DNA of 64,000 nt from Labilibaculum sp. (GCF_963664555.1 NZ_OY761461.1:682001-746000), one strand, 5' to 3'. Counted from the stretch's first letter, positions 19,373 to 28,833 are shown. Numbers and translations: made by a program. The notes: generated by a model from the letters alone, not told the origin.

Positions 19373-19903
19373 TTAAAAGTGAAACACAGAATCAACTTGG
19401 TATTGAGTCGCCAATTTATTGCGGCCATTCAAAAAGTCAAGTTCTATTAAAAAGTTTACAAAAACATTTTTTAATTTAAATCGATTCAATAAATCGATAG
19501 AAGCTTTTGCTGTTCCACCTGTTGCCAGTAAATCATCGTGCAGCAAAACTACATCGTCAGAATTTAAAGCATCTTGGTGAATGAAAATTTCATCTTCTCC
19601 GTATTCCAAAGAATATTTCTCAGAGAAAGTTGGCGATGGTAATTTTCCTGGCTTTCGAACAGGAACAAATCCAGCACCTAAGCGATAGGCTAAAACGGTT
19701 CCTAAAATAAATCCACGGCTTTCTAAACCAACAACCTTTGTTATTCCTTTGTCTTTATATTGATTGTAAAGAGCATCAACTAAGGTTGTCAGATGTTTAT
19801 CATCTTTCAACATTGTTGTGATATCCTTAAATACGATTCCCGTTTTAGGAAAATCAATTACGTCTCTTATCGAATCTTTTGCTTCTTGAAGTTTTACTTC
19901 CAT
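19373..19903 (-). CDS. apt: Adenine phosphoribosyltransferase
   Basis: Purine salvage enzyme (adenine + PRPP to AMP), 176 aa from the ATG at 19903. The longer frame from 19951 adds a non-family N-terminus. Family features: FPKTGIVFKDIT, GLESRGFILG, VPVRKPGKLP and the PRPP loop VLLHDDLLATGGTAKA. Cytoplasmic dimer by family. It lies upstream of aroA on the same strand. Confidence 0.96.
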   Translation of the reverse strand: MEVKLQEAKDSIRDVIDFPKTGIVFKDITTMLKDDKHLTTLVDALYNQYKDKGITKVVGLESRGFILGTVLAYRLGAGFVPVRKPGKLPSPTFSEKYSLEYGEDEIFIHQDALNSDDVVLLHDDLLATGGTAKASIDLLNRFKLKNVFVNFLIELDFLNGRNKLATQYQVDSVFHF

Positions 19904-20218
19904 TTTTATTTTCTTTTTCCAAACCAGGAGTACGAAAATATCCAATTCCATACTGTTTTTTCAGTCTGTAAGACGCGAAAAAGCAGAAGAAGTGGAACAT
20001 TCACCCCCTCCTCACTTAATTATTCTACAATTACTAACTTGATATAGTGTGGGATAATTCCGGGTAAAAATAAAAAAGTCTGAGTAAATATTCGTTATAT
20101 ATTAGCAAAAACTGCAATTATGACTTGAAATGAGAAACTATTTTTCAGATCCTTGGATTTTCATTGTTGAACTCCACTTTAGTTTTTACCTTTGATTAAA
20201 TTCAATTTTAGAATTAAA
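19904..20218. other. Divergent region apt / 20219 gene
   Basis: Apart from the promoter at 20164-20194 I see no structured element and no ORF. Confidence 0.5.
20164..20194 (+). promoter_or_regulatory. Promoter of the 20219 gene
   Basis: TTG (20164-20166), 20-nt spacer, TACCTTTG (20187-20194), an exact Bacteroidota -7. The predicted transcript starts about 20 nt before the ATG. Confidence 0.6.
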
Positions 20219-20683
20219 ATGACAATAAATAATCAAAATCGCGCAGCCTGGATTAAGCTTTTTTACTACGTGTTCGTATTTTTATATCTGGCAACAACAA
20301 TTTTCTTGATTTATCTGCAGGTAAAACCAATTTATCCAATTGTTGGAGCAATCAGTGGTTTTGTTTTTGCCTGCATTGTAATTAGTTTATCGCTTAATTT
20401 GAATTATATTATCTATCAGGAATCCGAACAGAAAATAATTTTGAGATATTATCCATTGCACCCTTTTCATCAGAAGTTCAAATCTATTGAAATTCCCAAA
20501 AGTCAATTGTCTCATTTCGATCTAAAAAGAAAACTGTTTGGTTTTAGGCCTGAAGTTACTTTGTATCAGCAAACAGAAAGAGGATTAGCAAAATATCCAT
20601 CAGTAAGTATCGCTTCTCTTTCAAAATCAAGTCAGGCGGAAATGATTAAATCATTGCAAAAAAACTCCATGAAAAAGCAATAA
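20219..20683 (+). CDS. Two-helix membrane protein, unknown
   Basis: 154 aa from the ATG at 20219, preferred over a TTG at 20192 that falls in the promoter. Two transmembrane helices (about 13-35 and 40-62) are followed by a cytoplasmic part with a PH-like appearance (KIILRYYPLHPFHQKFKSIE). I do not recognise a named family. It precedes an outer-membrane beta-barrel gene by 84 nt and may be co-transcribed. Confidence 0.7.
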   Translation: MTINNQNRAAWIKLFYYVFVFLYLATTIFLIYLQVKPIYPIVGAISGFVFACIVISLSLNLNYIIYQESEQKIILRYYPLHPFHQKFKSIEIPKSQLSHFDLKRKLFGFRPEVTLYQQTERGLAKYPSVSIASLSKSSQAEMIKSLQKNSMKKQ

Positions 20684-20767
20684 CATTTACTTTTGTGATT
20701 GAGCGTACTAAAATATAATTGTATACGTTATCAGTTTTGTAAATCCTTTATTGAAGATTATTATAAT

Positions 20768-21370
20768 ATGATTAAAAAAATTAGAAGTCAGTTAGCGCTG
20801 TTAATTATGTTGCTTGTGTTGCCAACAACTATATTGGCTCAAGAAAATGATGTAAGACTTAATGTTGGAATTCCTTTAGGAAAATATGGGAAGTTTGACC
20901 ACAATTTTATAGGAACAAATGAAACCAATTCGCCATCTTTCATTATTCAATTAGAGAAGAATTGGAAACCCGATTTAAGTATTGGTGCTTATGTTGGCTA
21001 TGCAGGACAAAAGCATGAGTTTAATTTAGGTTTTGATGAGGTGAAATATAATTACTATCGATTTGGAACGGTATTAACTTATGAATTGAATTTATGGCTT
21101 TCGGAAATGAATATTGCACCTGATAATGGGATTGAAATGTATGCCAGTGTAAAAACAGGTCTTTCTCTTGAGAGCCGAAAATCCACAATTTCTAAATTGG
21201 ATGGAGGAAATATTCCTAATGTTAGAACGAACAGAAATAACGAATTGCTTTTCGATTTAGGGGTTTTACTGGGCACCCGCTATCATTTTTCAAATCAGTT
21301 TGGCATTTTTGCAGAACTGGGTTGGGGAAATGCAGGATTTTTTACAATCGGCACGACCTTTACCTTATAA
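20768..21370 (+). CDS. Small outer-membrane beta-barrel protein
   Basis: 200 aa from the ATG at 20768 (an upstream reading from 20699 precedes the signal peptide and is rejected). Signal peptide MIKKIRSQ...LPTTILAQ, then alternating amphipathic strands with Gly/aromatic residues (SIGAYVGYAGQKHEF, LFDLGVLLGTRYHF) and a final strand GFFTIGTTFTL ending in Leu. Looks like an OmpW/OmpX-sized 8-strand barrel. Substrate or role unknown. Confidence 0.75.
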   Translation: MIKKIRSQLALLIMLLVLPTTILAQENDVRLNVGIPLGKYGKFDHNFIGTNETNSPSFIIQLEKNWKPDLSIGAYVGYAGQKHEFNLGFDEVKYNYYRFGTVLTYELNLWLSEMNIAPDNGIEMYASVKTGLSLESRKSTISKLDGGNIPNVRTNRNNELLFDLGVLLGTRYHFSNQFGIFAELGWGNAGFFTIGTTFTL

Positions 21371-21413
21371 ATATTTTGTAAATTAAACCTCGTTTATTTA
21401 ATTCGATGAATAT

Positions 21414-22517
21414 ATGGAGGATATTTATAAAATAGCTATTAGTTTTTTGAATGGGATAGGTCCGGTTAATACAAAGAAAGTAATTGCTTATACTGGAAGT
21501 GTTGAGGGCCTGTTTAAAGAGAAAAAGCAAAATTTGTTAAAAATTCCGGGGATAGGAATGTCTTTTATCGATAAGTTGGATCGGGATAATGCGGTTCAAT
21601 CGGCTGAAGAAGAGCTAAAGTTTATTGCAGATAATCATATTCGTGTTAGTTTCTATTTAGAGAAAGATTATCCGCAAAGATTACTGAATTGTGCCGATTC
21701 GCCTTGCACACTATATTATAAAGGAAATACGGATTTTAATGCGGCACGTACTATTAGTATCGTAGGCACTAGAAATGCCAGCGATTACGGACGAGAGATC
21801 TGCAATAAGTTGATACAGGATTTATCCGGAAAGGAGATTAAGCCTATAATTATAAGTGGCCTTGCATATGGTGTTGATATTTGTGCCCATAAAGCAGCTT
21901 TGCGAAACCAATTGCAAACTATTGCTGCAATTGGTCACGGATTGCATATAATGTATCCTTCGCAACATAAAAGATATGCTGAGGAAATTGTGAATCAGGG
22001 TGCCTTAATTAGTGAATTTACATCCAAAAGTAAATTTGATCCTAAAAATTTCGTTCGGAGGAACAGAATCATTGCAGGGATGTCAGATGCTACAATTGTT
22101 ATTGAATCGGCGGCGAAGGGAGGTTCTTTGGTAACTGCTGATATTGCCAATTCTTACAACAGAGATGTTTTTGCATTTCCCGGACGAATAAATGATAAGA
22201 GTTCTGCGGGTTGTAATAAGCTAATAAAAACCAATCAGGCACACCTTATAGAAAGTGTTGCCGATTTGGAATACATATTGGGATGGGAAAATAAGACTGA
22301 AAGTTCTAAAACAATTCAGACAAAATTATTTATTGAACTGAGTCCCGAGGAAAAGTCACTTGTTCAGATACTTAAAGAGAAGGGCAGCATGCCTATTGAT
22401 AGTATTAGTATGAAAACCTCATTTTCCATGAGTAAGGTGTCTGGTTTGCTTCTAAAATTGGAATTTGAAGGCATAATCAAATCACTTCCGGGGAAAATCT
22501 ACACTTTGAATACATGA
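21414..22517 (+). CDS. dprA: DNA processing protein DprA
   Basis: 367 aa. DprA/Smf loads RecA on incoming single-stranded DNA during transformation. N-terminal helical/SAM-like part (about 1-70), a Rossmann-like core with SIVGTRNASDYG (about 113-124), SGLAYGVDICAHKAAL and EFTSKSKFDPKNFVRRNRII, and a C-terminal winged-helix domain (about 300-367; IDSISMKTSFSMSKVSGLLLKLE). Start ATG at 21414. The presence of dprA does not by itself show competence. Confidence 0.95.
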   Translation: MEDIYKIAISFLNGIGPVNTKKVIAYTGSVEGLFKEKKQNLLKIPGIGMSFIDKLDRDNAVQSAEEELKFIADNHIRVSFYLEKDYPQRLLNCADSPCTLYYKGNTDFNAARTISIVGTRNASDYGREICNKLIQDLSGKEIKPIIISGLAYGVDICAHKAALRNQLQTIAAIGHGLHIMYPSQHKRYAEEIVNQGALISEFTSKSKFDPKNFVRRNRIIAGMSDATIVIESAAKGGSLVTADIANSYNRDVFAFPGRINDKSSAGCNKLIKTNQAHLIESVADLEYILGWENKTESSKTIQTKLFIELSPEEKSLVQILKEKGSMPIDSISMKTSFSMSKVSGLLLKLEFEGIIKSLPGKIYTLNT

Positions 22518-22631
22518 ATTTTATCATTTTTTATTGGTTAATGTTGTAGAGCAGATGTTCTTATTGTGTAAATATCTGATTATCAATTATAAAAAGTTTA
22601 CGAAAACGTTGTAAAAAAAATATTAATTTAA

Positions 22632-22661
22632 TTTGCGATTATGAAAAAATATATACTTTTG
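22632..22661 (+). promoter_or_regulatory. gdhA promoter
   Basis: TTTG (22632-22635), 18-nt spacer, TACTTTTG (22654-22661): both elements exact. The leader is about 50 nt. Confidence 0.7.
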
Positions 22662-22720
22662 AACCAAGAACTAATATTTAAAACAACACAATCTAATTTA
22701 ATTTCATAACATAGTTTGGC

Positions 22721-24055
22721 ATGGAAGCAAAGATTAATGAATTCATGGAAGGCCTAAAGGCCAAAACTCCTGGAGAAGCAGAATTTCATCAGGCAGTTCA
22801 AGAAGTAGTAGAAACAGTTTGGGAAACTTATGATGCAAATCCTAAGTACAAAGCTGCGAAGATTCTTGATAAAATGTGTGAGCCGGAACGTACAATCATG
22901 TTCCGTGTGCCATGGATTAATGATAATGGTGAAGTAGAAATCAACCGCGGATACCGTGTTGAATTCAATAGTGCAATTGGACCCTATAAAGGTGGATTAC
23001 GTTTTCACCCATCGGTTACATTAAGTGCATTAAAATTTTTAGGCTTTGAGCAGACATTCAAAAACTCTTTGACAACATTACCTATGGGTGGTGGAAAAGG
23101 AGGTTCTGATTTCAACGCTAAAGGAAGATCAGATAACGAAATTATGCGTTTTTGTCAAAGTTTCATGACTGAGCTTTGCAGACACATCGGTCCTAATACA
23201 GATGTTCCTGCCGGTGATATCGGAGTAGGTGGTCGTGAGATTGGATATTTATTCGGACAGTACAAGAGAATTCGTAACGAATTTGTTGGTGTATTGACAG
23301 GTAAAGGTCTGGAATTTGGCGGATCATTAATTCGTCCTGAAGCAACTGGTTTTGGTTCTGTGTATTTTGCTCAACACATGCTGGCTGAAAACAATGAAAC
23401 TTTAGAGGGTAAAATTGTTGCTCTTTCAGGTTTTGGTAATGTTACTTGGGGTGCAGCTCTTAAGTTAGTGGAACTTGGTGCAAAAGTTGTTACTGTTTCC
23501 GGTCCTGACGGATATATATATGATCAAGAAGGTTTAAATGCTGAAAAGATCGATTATTTATTGGATTTGAGAGCTTCTAATAATGATGTTGTTGCTCCTT
23601 ATGCTGAAAAATTTGGTGCTAAATTCTTCCCAGGTAAAAAACCTTGGGAGGTGAAAGTAGATTTGGCTTTCCCTTGTGCAATTCAAAATGAGTTGAATTT
23701 AGAGGATGCTAAATTATTGGAAGCAAACGGATGTAAATATGTTGTTGAGACTTCAAACATGGGTTGTACTGCAGATGCTGCTTTCTATTTAGTGGATGCT
23801 ATGGCTTTCGCTCCTGGTAAAGCTGCTAATGCTGGTGGAGTTGCTGTGTCTGGTTTAGAGATGTCACAAAATTCTATGCGTTTCAACTGGTCTACTGAAG
23901 AGGTAGATGAGAAGTTGGGTCGTATCATGAAAGATATTCACGATACTTGTGTTAAATTCGGTACTGAGAATGGACACATCAACTATATTAAAGGTGCTAA
24001 TATTGGTGGCTTCGTAAAAGTTGCTGAAGCAATGTTGGCTCAGGGCTGCGTATAA
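22721..24055 (+). CDS. gdhA: Glutamate dehydrogenase (NADP-type, hexameric)
   Basis: 444 aa, the usual length for the class I hexameric enzyme interconverting glutamate and 2-oxoglutarate/NH3. Motifs: GPYKGGLRFHPSV, the catalytic-lysine region LPMGGGKGGSDF, PAGDIGVGGREIGYLFGQYK, the Rossmann GFGNVTWGAA, and NAGGVAVSGLEMSQNS. The C-x-x-A(F) region and length fit the NADP(H) type; cofactor choice is an inference. In an amino-acid fermenter it may run in the oxidative direction. Ends at a strong terminator. Confidence 0.96.
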   Translation: MEAKINEFMEGLKAKTPGEAEFHQAVQEVVETVWETYDANPKYKAAKILDKMCEPERTIMFRVPWINDNGEVEINRGYRVEFNSAIGPYKGGLRFHPSVTLSALKFLGFEQTFKNSLTTLPMGGGKGGSDFNAKGRSDNEIMRFCQSFMTELCRHIGPNTDVPAGDIGVGGREIGYLFGQYKRIRNEFVGVLTGKGLEFGGSLIRPEATGFGSVYFAQHMLAENNETLEGKIVALSGFGNVTWGAALKLVELGAKVVTVSGPDGYIYDQEGLNAEKIDYLLDLRASNNDVVAPYAEKFGAKFFPGKKPWEVKVDLAFPCAIQNELNLEDAKLLEANGCKYVVETSNMGCTADAAFYLVDAMAFAPGKAANAGGVAVSGLEMSQNSMRFNWSTEEVDEKLGRIMKDIHDTCVKFGTENGHINYIKGANIGGFVKVAEAMLAQGCV

Positions 24056-24077
24056 TATACTATATTGCCACTATATA

Positions 24078-24102
24078 AAAGCCGGCTTTGCCGGCTTTTT
24101 TT
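24078..24102 (+). terminator. gdhA terminator
   Basis: AAAGCCGGC/GCCGGCTTT with a 3-nt loop and a T-run. Confidence 0.93.
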
Positions 24103-24174
24103 AATTGATATTCGCCCAATATTCGTTTGGCAAGTCACTACTGTTTATATATGTTTGCAGAAAAGTTGTGAAAG

Positions 24175-24951
24175 ATGAAATTGATTGATACTCATTCCCA
24201 TATATATTCAGATGATTTTAAAGATGATATTGAAGAAATTATCTCTAATTGCAGGAAAGTAAATATTGGGAAAATCCTGCTTCCTAATATTGATTCGGAA
24301 TCTATACCAAAAATGAATCGTTTGGTTCAACGTTTTCCTGATATGTGTGTTCCTATGATGGGGCTTCATCCTACATCAGTGAAAGAAAACTACAGGGAAG
24401 AGTTAGAGAACTGTAAAGCCTGGCTTGCAAAAGGATCTTATTGTGCGATTGGTGAAATAGGGATGGATTTGTATTGGGACAAAGCTTTTGTGAAAGAACA
24501 GCAAATTGTTTTCGATACTCAAATTAATTGGGCATTGGAAAGGGAGCTTCCGATTGTTATTCATGCCAGAGACTCATTCGATGAGATTTTTGAAATATTA
24601 GAAGCTTATCGCAATAGCAATTTAAAAGGTGTGTTTCATAGTTTTACCGGAAATTCAGAGCAAGCCGAAAAGGCTATCGGCCTGGGATTTCTGTTGGGGA
24701 TTAATGGAATTGTAACCTTTAAGAATTCCGGACTTGATAAAACAATCGAATCTCTTGGATTGGAGAATTTGATTTTGGAAACTGATGCACCTTACCTGGC
24801 ACCTGTGCCAAAGCGGGGAAAAAGAAACGAAAGTTCGTACTTGGTTCATATAGCCAGTAAACTTTCTGAAATTTATCAGCTTAGCTTGGATGAGGTGGCC
24901 AAAACAACAAGTGCAAATGCGGAAAAATTATTCAACATTGAATTCAAATAA
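24175..24951 (+). CDS. TatD-family metal-dependent hydrolase
   Basis: 258 aa TIM-barrel nuclease/hydrolase. Metal ligands visible: H-x-H in DTHSHIYS (residues 5-10), Glu in AIGEIGMDLYWDK, His in IVIHARDS, His in GVFHSFTG and Asp in LETDAPYLAP. Cytoplasmic. Family members have 3'-5' DNase activity; the exact substrate is unknown. The stop is one base before the asparaginase ATG, so the two genes are coupled. Confidence 0.93.
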   Translation: MKLIDTHSHIYSDDFKDDIEEIISNCRKVNIGKILLPNIDSESIPKMNRLVQRFPDMCVPMMGLHPTSVKENYREELENCKAWLAKGSYCAIGEIGMDLYWDKAFVKEQQIVFDTQINWALERELPIVIHARDSFDEIFEILEAYRNSNLKGVFHSFTGNSEQAEKAIGLGFLLGINGIVTFKNSGLDKTIESLGLENLILETDAPYLAPVPKRGKRNESSYLVHIASKLSEIYQLSLDEVAKTTSANAEKLFNIEFK

Positions 24952-24952
24952 A

Positions 24953-25987
24953 ATGGAACAAAAACAAACTTCTATTTTAATAATATATACCGGAGGAACA
25001 ATTGGTATGGTGAACGACCCTAAAACAGGTTCGTTAAAACCTTTTGATTTTGATCATATCTTAAAACAGGTTCCTGAATTGAATGAATTTGGGTTTAAAT
25101 TGGAATCAATAGCTTTTGACCCACTTATCGATTCATCAAACTTAAATCCTAAGGTATGGATAAAGATTGTTGAAATAATAAAGGAGAATTATCAGAAATT
25201 TGATGGCTTTGTTGTGTTGCATGGAACGGATACGATGTCTTACACTGCTTCGGCTTTAAGTTTTATGCTGGATAATTTACAGAAACCAGTTATCCTCACC
25301 GGGTCTCAACTGCCAATAGGAACATTAAGAACAGATGGGAAGGAAAATTTAATTACAGCTATTGAAATTGCAGCGGCCTATCAAAATGGACAAGCCATGG
25401 TTCCTGAAGTTTGTGTTGTGTTTGAAAATAAGCTTTTCCGGGGAAACAGGACTACAAAGCACAATGCAGAGCATTTTAATGCATTTCATTCATATAATTA
25501 TCCTGATTTGGCAAAGATTGGAATCCATATCAATTATAATTATGCAGCTATTCATTACCCCAGTCAGCCGGGAGAATTAGAAATATCAACATCTTTGGAT
25601 CTCAATATTGCGATCTTAAAAATATTTCCGGGTATTAATAAGACTGTTGTTGATTCAATTCTTAACAGTAAAGGATTGAAAGCTGTAATAATGGAAACAT
25701 ATGGGGCGGGAAATGCACCTACAGATAAGTGGTTTATCGACTCAATAAAAGATGCAATTGAAAAGGGAATAATAGTATACAATGTCACTCAATGTGCAGC
25801 TGGAAGTGTTGAAATGGGTTTGTATGAAACTAGTCTGGAGCTATTACGTGCTGGTGTTGTAAGTGGTAGAGATATAACTACCGAGGCAGCAGTAACCAAA
25901 CTTATGTATGTGTTGGGGAAAAACTTAAATTCAGAACAAATCAAATTCCTTTTAAATAAATCTTTGAAAGGCGAATTAAGCCAATAG
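24953..25987 (+). CDS. ansA: Type I (cytoplasmic) L-asparaginase
   Basis: 344 aa, hydrolyses asparagine to aspartate and ammonia. The ATG at 24953, right after the TatD stop (TAA-a-ATG), is chosen over a longer frame overlapping tatD. Catalytic Thr motifs: IIYTGGTIGM near residue 13, and GFVVLHGTDTMSYTASALSF. It also has PVILTGSQLPIG and ETYGAGNAPT. There is no signal peptide, which separates it from the periplasmic type II enzyme. Confidence 0.94.
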   Translation: MEQKQTSILIIYTGGTIGMVNDPKTGSLKPFDFDHILKQVPELNEFGFKLESIAFDPLIDSSNLNPKVWIKIVEIIKENYQKFDGFVVLHGTDTMSYTASALSFMLDNLQKPVILTGSQLPIGTLRTDGKENLITAIEIAAAYQNGQAMVPEVCVVFENKLFRGNRTTKHNAEHFNAFHSYNYPDLAKIGIHINYNYAAIHYPSQPGELEISTSLDLNIAILKIFPGINKTVVDSILNSKGLKAVIMETYGAGNAPTDKWFIDSIKDAIEKGIIVYNVTQCAAGSVEMGLYETSLELLRAGVVSGRDITTEAAVTKLMYVLGKNLNSEQIKFLLNKSLKGELSQ

Positions 25988-26131
25988 TTTATTTGTTTTT
26001 CACATTTTTTTTGTAATTTGGTGCACTGTTTAGTCACTTCTGTATTACATAAAATTAAATTCATGATTATCGTGAAAAACTGATGTAGAAAGACTTTATT
26101 TAATAAAAATGACATGCAACTAATAAATTAG

Positions 26132-26162
26132 TTGTATTAAAGATCGCAATCGTTTAATTTTG
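26132..26162 (+). promoter_or_regulatory. Promoter of the exbB operon
   Basis: TTG (26132-26134), 20-nt spacer, TAATTTTG (26155-26162). The leader is about 35 nt. Confidence 0.6.
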
Positions 26163-26202
26163 TAAAAAATAATTTCGTTAATTAAAATTTGAAAAACAGA
26201 CT

Positions 26203-27024
26203 ATGAAAAAGTTATTTGCATTTATAGCAGTTATCGGGATGCTAAGCTTAGGAGCGTCAACAAACGTATTTGCTCAGGATGAGACAGCAGAACAAGCTAC
26301 CGTAGATACAACGCAAGTTGCTGAGGAAGTTGCAGAAGAAGTTGTTGAAAAAGCTACCCCAGTAATGGAAGAAGAAGTGATTGAAAGTACTTCTTTTCAC
26401 CAAGTTGTGAAAAAGCAGTTCATCCAAGGTGGTGCAATGTTTATGAGTTTTGTATTGTTAACACTTATTTTAGGTTTGGCTCTTTCTATCGAAAGAATCA
26501 TTTACTTAAATATGTCGACAACTAATACTAAAAAATTGTTTGCTAATCTTGAAGATGCATTGAACAACGGTGGTGTTGAAGCAGCTAAAGAAGTTTGTAG
26601 AAACACTCGTGGTCCTATTGCCAGTATCTTCTACCAAGGTCTTGATCGTATTGATGAAGGTATTGAAGTAGTTGAGAAATCAGTTGTTTCTTACGGTTCT
26701 GTTCAAATGGGTCTTTTAGAGAAAGGTCTTTCCTGGATTGGTTTGATGATTGGTTTGGCTCCTATGTTAGGATTTATGGGTACTGTAATTGGTATGATCG
26801 ACGCTTTCGATTCTATCCAGTCTATGGGTACTATTTCTCCGGCAGCTGTAGCAGGTGGTATTAAAGTTGCTTTGATTACTACTGTATCTGGTTTGATCGT
26901 TGCTATGATCCTTCAGGTATTCTATAACTACTGTACTTCAAAAATTGACAGTATCGTGAACAACATGGAAGATGCGTCTATCTCTCTTCTTGATATCCTT
27001 GTAAAATACAACATGAAAAAATAA
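26203..27024 (+). CDS. exbB: ExbB/TolQ-type proton channel
   Basis: 273-aa MotA/TolQ/ExbB family subunit of the inner-membrane motor that energises TonB-dependent receptors. Signal-like N-terminus ending FAQDE, then a Glu/Val/Ala-rich segment (about 25-60) not found in short enterobacterial ExbB, and three transmembrane helices (about 78-100, 172-196 and 218-240). The family core LIGLAPMLGFMGTVIGMIDAF and the A-x-x-G-IKVALITTVSGL segment are present. First of four co-directional genes; no tonB gene is in this window. Confidence 0.92.
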   Translation: MKKLFAFIAVIGMLSLGASTNVFAQDETAEQATVDTTQVAEEVAEEVVEKATPVMEEEVIESTSFHQVVKKQFIQGGAMFMSFVLLTLILGLALSIERIIYLNMSTTNTKKLFANLEDALNNGGVEAAKEVCRNTRGPIASIFYQGLDRIDEGIEVVEKSVVSYGSVQMGLLEKGLSWIGLMIGLAPMLGFMGTVIGMIDAFDSIQSMGTISPAAVAGGIKVALITTVSGLIVAMILQVFYNYCTSKIDSIVNNMEDASISLLDILVKYNMKK

Positions 27025-27033
27025 TTTTAGACT

Positions 27034-27483
27034 ATGTCAAATACATTGAGTAAATATTTAAATATTCTCACCTATGTAATGATTGGTCTAACAGCAATTT
27101 TTGTTGCCATGTTTTACTTAGGTGGAGAGCTGCCAAATCAGCCATATCCAACGCCTGTTTATACTGATGTTTTATTGCAATGGGCAAAAGCATTATTTAT
27201 TATTTGTGCTGGTTTGTCTTTGGTTTTTCCTATCATTCAGTTAGTAACTAACCCTAAGGGTGCTGTTAAAGGTTTGGGTGGATTAGTTGGTTTGGGTTTG
27301 GTAATCCTTATTGCTTATTCATTATCAGATGCAACTTTGTTAGATCTTCCTGGTTATACTGGTGCTGATAACACTCCAGGAGCATTACAATTTGCAGATA
27401 CTGTACTTTACACCATGTACATTTTAGGTGTTGGAACAGTTGTTGCTATTGTTGCAACCGAAGTATTAAGAAAATTACGTTAA
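27034..27483 (+). CDS. Four-helix membrane protein inside the exb operon
   Basis: 149 aa with four predicted transmembrane helices (about 11-30, 46-68, 80-98 and 123-144). No known domain recognised. It lies between exbB (9-nt gap) and exbD (53-nt gap), so a role in the ExbB/ExbD motor or its assembly is inferred from position only. Confidence 0.8.
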   Translation: MSNTLSKYLNILTYVMIGLTAIFVAMFYLGGELPNQPYPTPVYTDVLLQWAKALFIICAGLSLVFPIIQLVTNPKGAVKGLGGLVGLGLVILIAYSLSDATLLDLPGYTGADNTPGALQFADTVLYTMYILGVGTVVAIVATEVLRKLR

Positions 27484-27536
27484 GTAAATGATTCGGATTT
27501 TTTATTCGGATCGATATACCTTTAGATTATAATATT

Positions 27537-28112
27537 ATGGCAAGAAAAACACCAGAGATTAATTCTAGTTCGATGGCCGATATTGCATTCTTGTTGTTAA
27601 TTTTCTTCTTGGTTTCGACTACTATGGACATTGATACAGGTATCTATAAAAAGTTACCGCCAATTCCAGAGGAAGAGGAAATAAACGCACCAAAGGTTAA
27701 ACAACGTAATGTTTTAGCTATTTTGGTGAACCGCAACGATGACTTATTGGTTAATGGAGAAATTCTTAGTATTTCGCAATTGCGTGAAAAAACAAAAGAA
27801 TTTATCCTGAACCCGCTAAATAGTGCAGATTTACCTGAGAAAAAATTGACTACAATTCCGTATTTTGGAGATGTAATGGTTTCGAAAGGTTTGGTTTCTT
27901 TGCAAAATGACCGCGGAACTAGTTACGAAATGTACATTAAAGTACAGGACGAACTTGCAGCTGCATCTCGTGAATTAAAAGATGAGAAGGCAATGCAGAA
28001 GTGGAATATGAAATATGCAGACTTGGACGAAGATCAGCAGAGTGCTGTTAGGGATTATGTGCCAATGCAAATTTCTGAAGCTGAACCTAAAAATGTGGGA
28101 GGAAAAAAATAA
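27537..28112 (+). CDS. exbD: ExbD/TolR-type protein 1
   Basis: 191 aa with an N-terminal cytoplasmic stretch, one transmembrane helix (about 14-32; SSMADIAFLLLIFFLVSTTM) carrying the conserved Asp (about 15) expected to carry protons, and a periplasmic domain longer than usual, with an acidic/proline start (IPEEEEINAPK). Its TAA overlaps the next ATG by one base. Confidence 0.92.
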   Translation: MARKTPEINSSSMADIAFLLLIFFLVSTTMDIDTGIYKKLPPIPEEEEINAPKVKQRNVLAILVNRNDDLLVNGEILSISQLREKTKEFILNPLNSADLPEKKLTTIPYFGDVMVSKGLVSLQNDRGTSYEMYIKVQDELAAASRELKDEKAMQKWNMKYADLDEDQQSAVRDYVPMQISEAEPKNVGGKK

Positions 28113-28579
28113 TGGGAAAATTTAAAAAAGGTGGTTCTAAGGAACTTCCGGAAATTTCAACAGCTTCTCTTCCTGATATCGTATTCATGCTTTTATTTTT
28201 CTTCATGGTTAGTACAACCATGCGTGAAGTGGAATTGAATGTTGATGTTATGGTTCCAAGTGCAAAAGAAATCGTGAAATTGGAGAAAAAGGATCTTGTT
28301 AGTAACATTTATGTAGGTATTCCAATGAGAAAATTTGCAAAAACGATGGGTACTGAACCACAAATCCAATTGAACGATCAGTTTTCTACAGTTGATGATA
28401 TTCAGGCCTTTATTGCTGCTGAAAGAGAAGCAAGAAAAGAGGAATTACGAAACAAGTTAACTACTTCTCTTAAAGTTGATCAATATACTAAGATGGGTAT
28501 TATTATCGACATTAAGCAAGAGCTTAGAAAAGCTAGTTCGTTAAAACTGAACTATTCTACACGTGAAACAGCGGAATAA
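28112..28579 (+). CDS. exbD: ExbD/TolR-type protein 2
   Basis: 155-aa second ExbD. One transmembrane helix (about 17-35; TASLPDIVFMLLFFFMVSTT) with the proton-relay Asp, and a periplasmic part with VELNVDVMVPSAKE. Two different ExbD subunits after one ExbB suggests a heteromeric plug. The start overlaps the upstream stop (TAATG), so the two are translationally coupled. Terminator follows. Confidence 0.92.
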   Translation: MGKFKKGGSKELPEISTASLPDIVFMLLFFFMVSTTMREVELNVDVMVPSAKEIVKLEKKDLVSNIYVGIPMRKFAKTMGTEPQIQLNDQFSTVDDIQAFIAAEREARKEELRNKLTTSLKVDQYTKMGIIIDIKQELRKASSLKLNYSTRETAE

Positions 28580-28602
28580 TATTCCAGGTTTATACATATT
28601 TA

Positions 28603-28632
28603 AAAGGAGTCCAATTTGGACTCCTTTTTTTT
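28603..28632 (+). terminator. exb operon terminator
   Basis: AAAGGAGTCC/GGACTCCTTT stem and T-run. Confidence 0.93.
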
Positions 28633-28715
28633 GCTGATTTTTTTTATTTCTTCACACTAAAAAGCATTGTTTGTCATGAGAGTGTATTCCTTTAAAAACT
28701 TCTGTCGCAATGATA

Positions 28716-28758
28716 AAATAGAAAAGCCAATCAAAAAATATGATTGGCTTTTCTATTT
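28716..28758 (-). terminator. Terminator of tRNA-Arg
   Basis: Perfect 18-bp stem (arms 28716-28733 and 28741-28758, core GAAAAGCCAATCA) with a 7-nt loop, starting 2 nt after the tRNA 3' end on the minus strand. U-rich on the 3' side. Confidence 0.8.
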
Positions 28759-28759
28759 G

Positions 28760-28833
28760 TGACCCGTACAGGATTCAAACCTGTGACCTTCAGAACCGGA
28801 ATCTGACGTTCTATTCAGCTGAACTAACGGGCC
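28760..28833 (-). tRNA. tRNA-Arg (anticodon CCG)
   Basis: On the minus strand a 74-nt cloverleaf: acceptor GGCCCGT/ACGGGTC (one G-U), D-arm GTTC...GAAC, anticodon stem TCAGA/TCTGA with loop TTCCGGT (anticodon CCG, reads CGG), T-arm ACAGG-TTTGAAT-CCTGT and discriminator A. CCA is not encoded. Confidence 0.95.
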
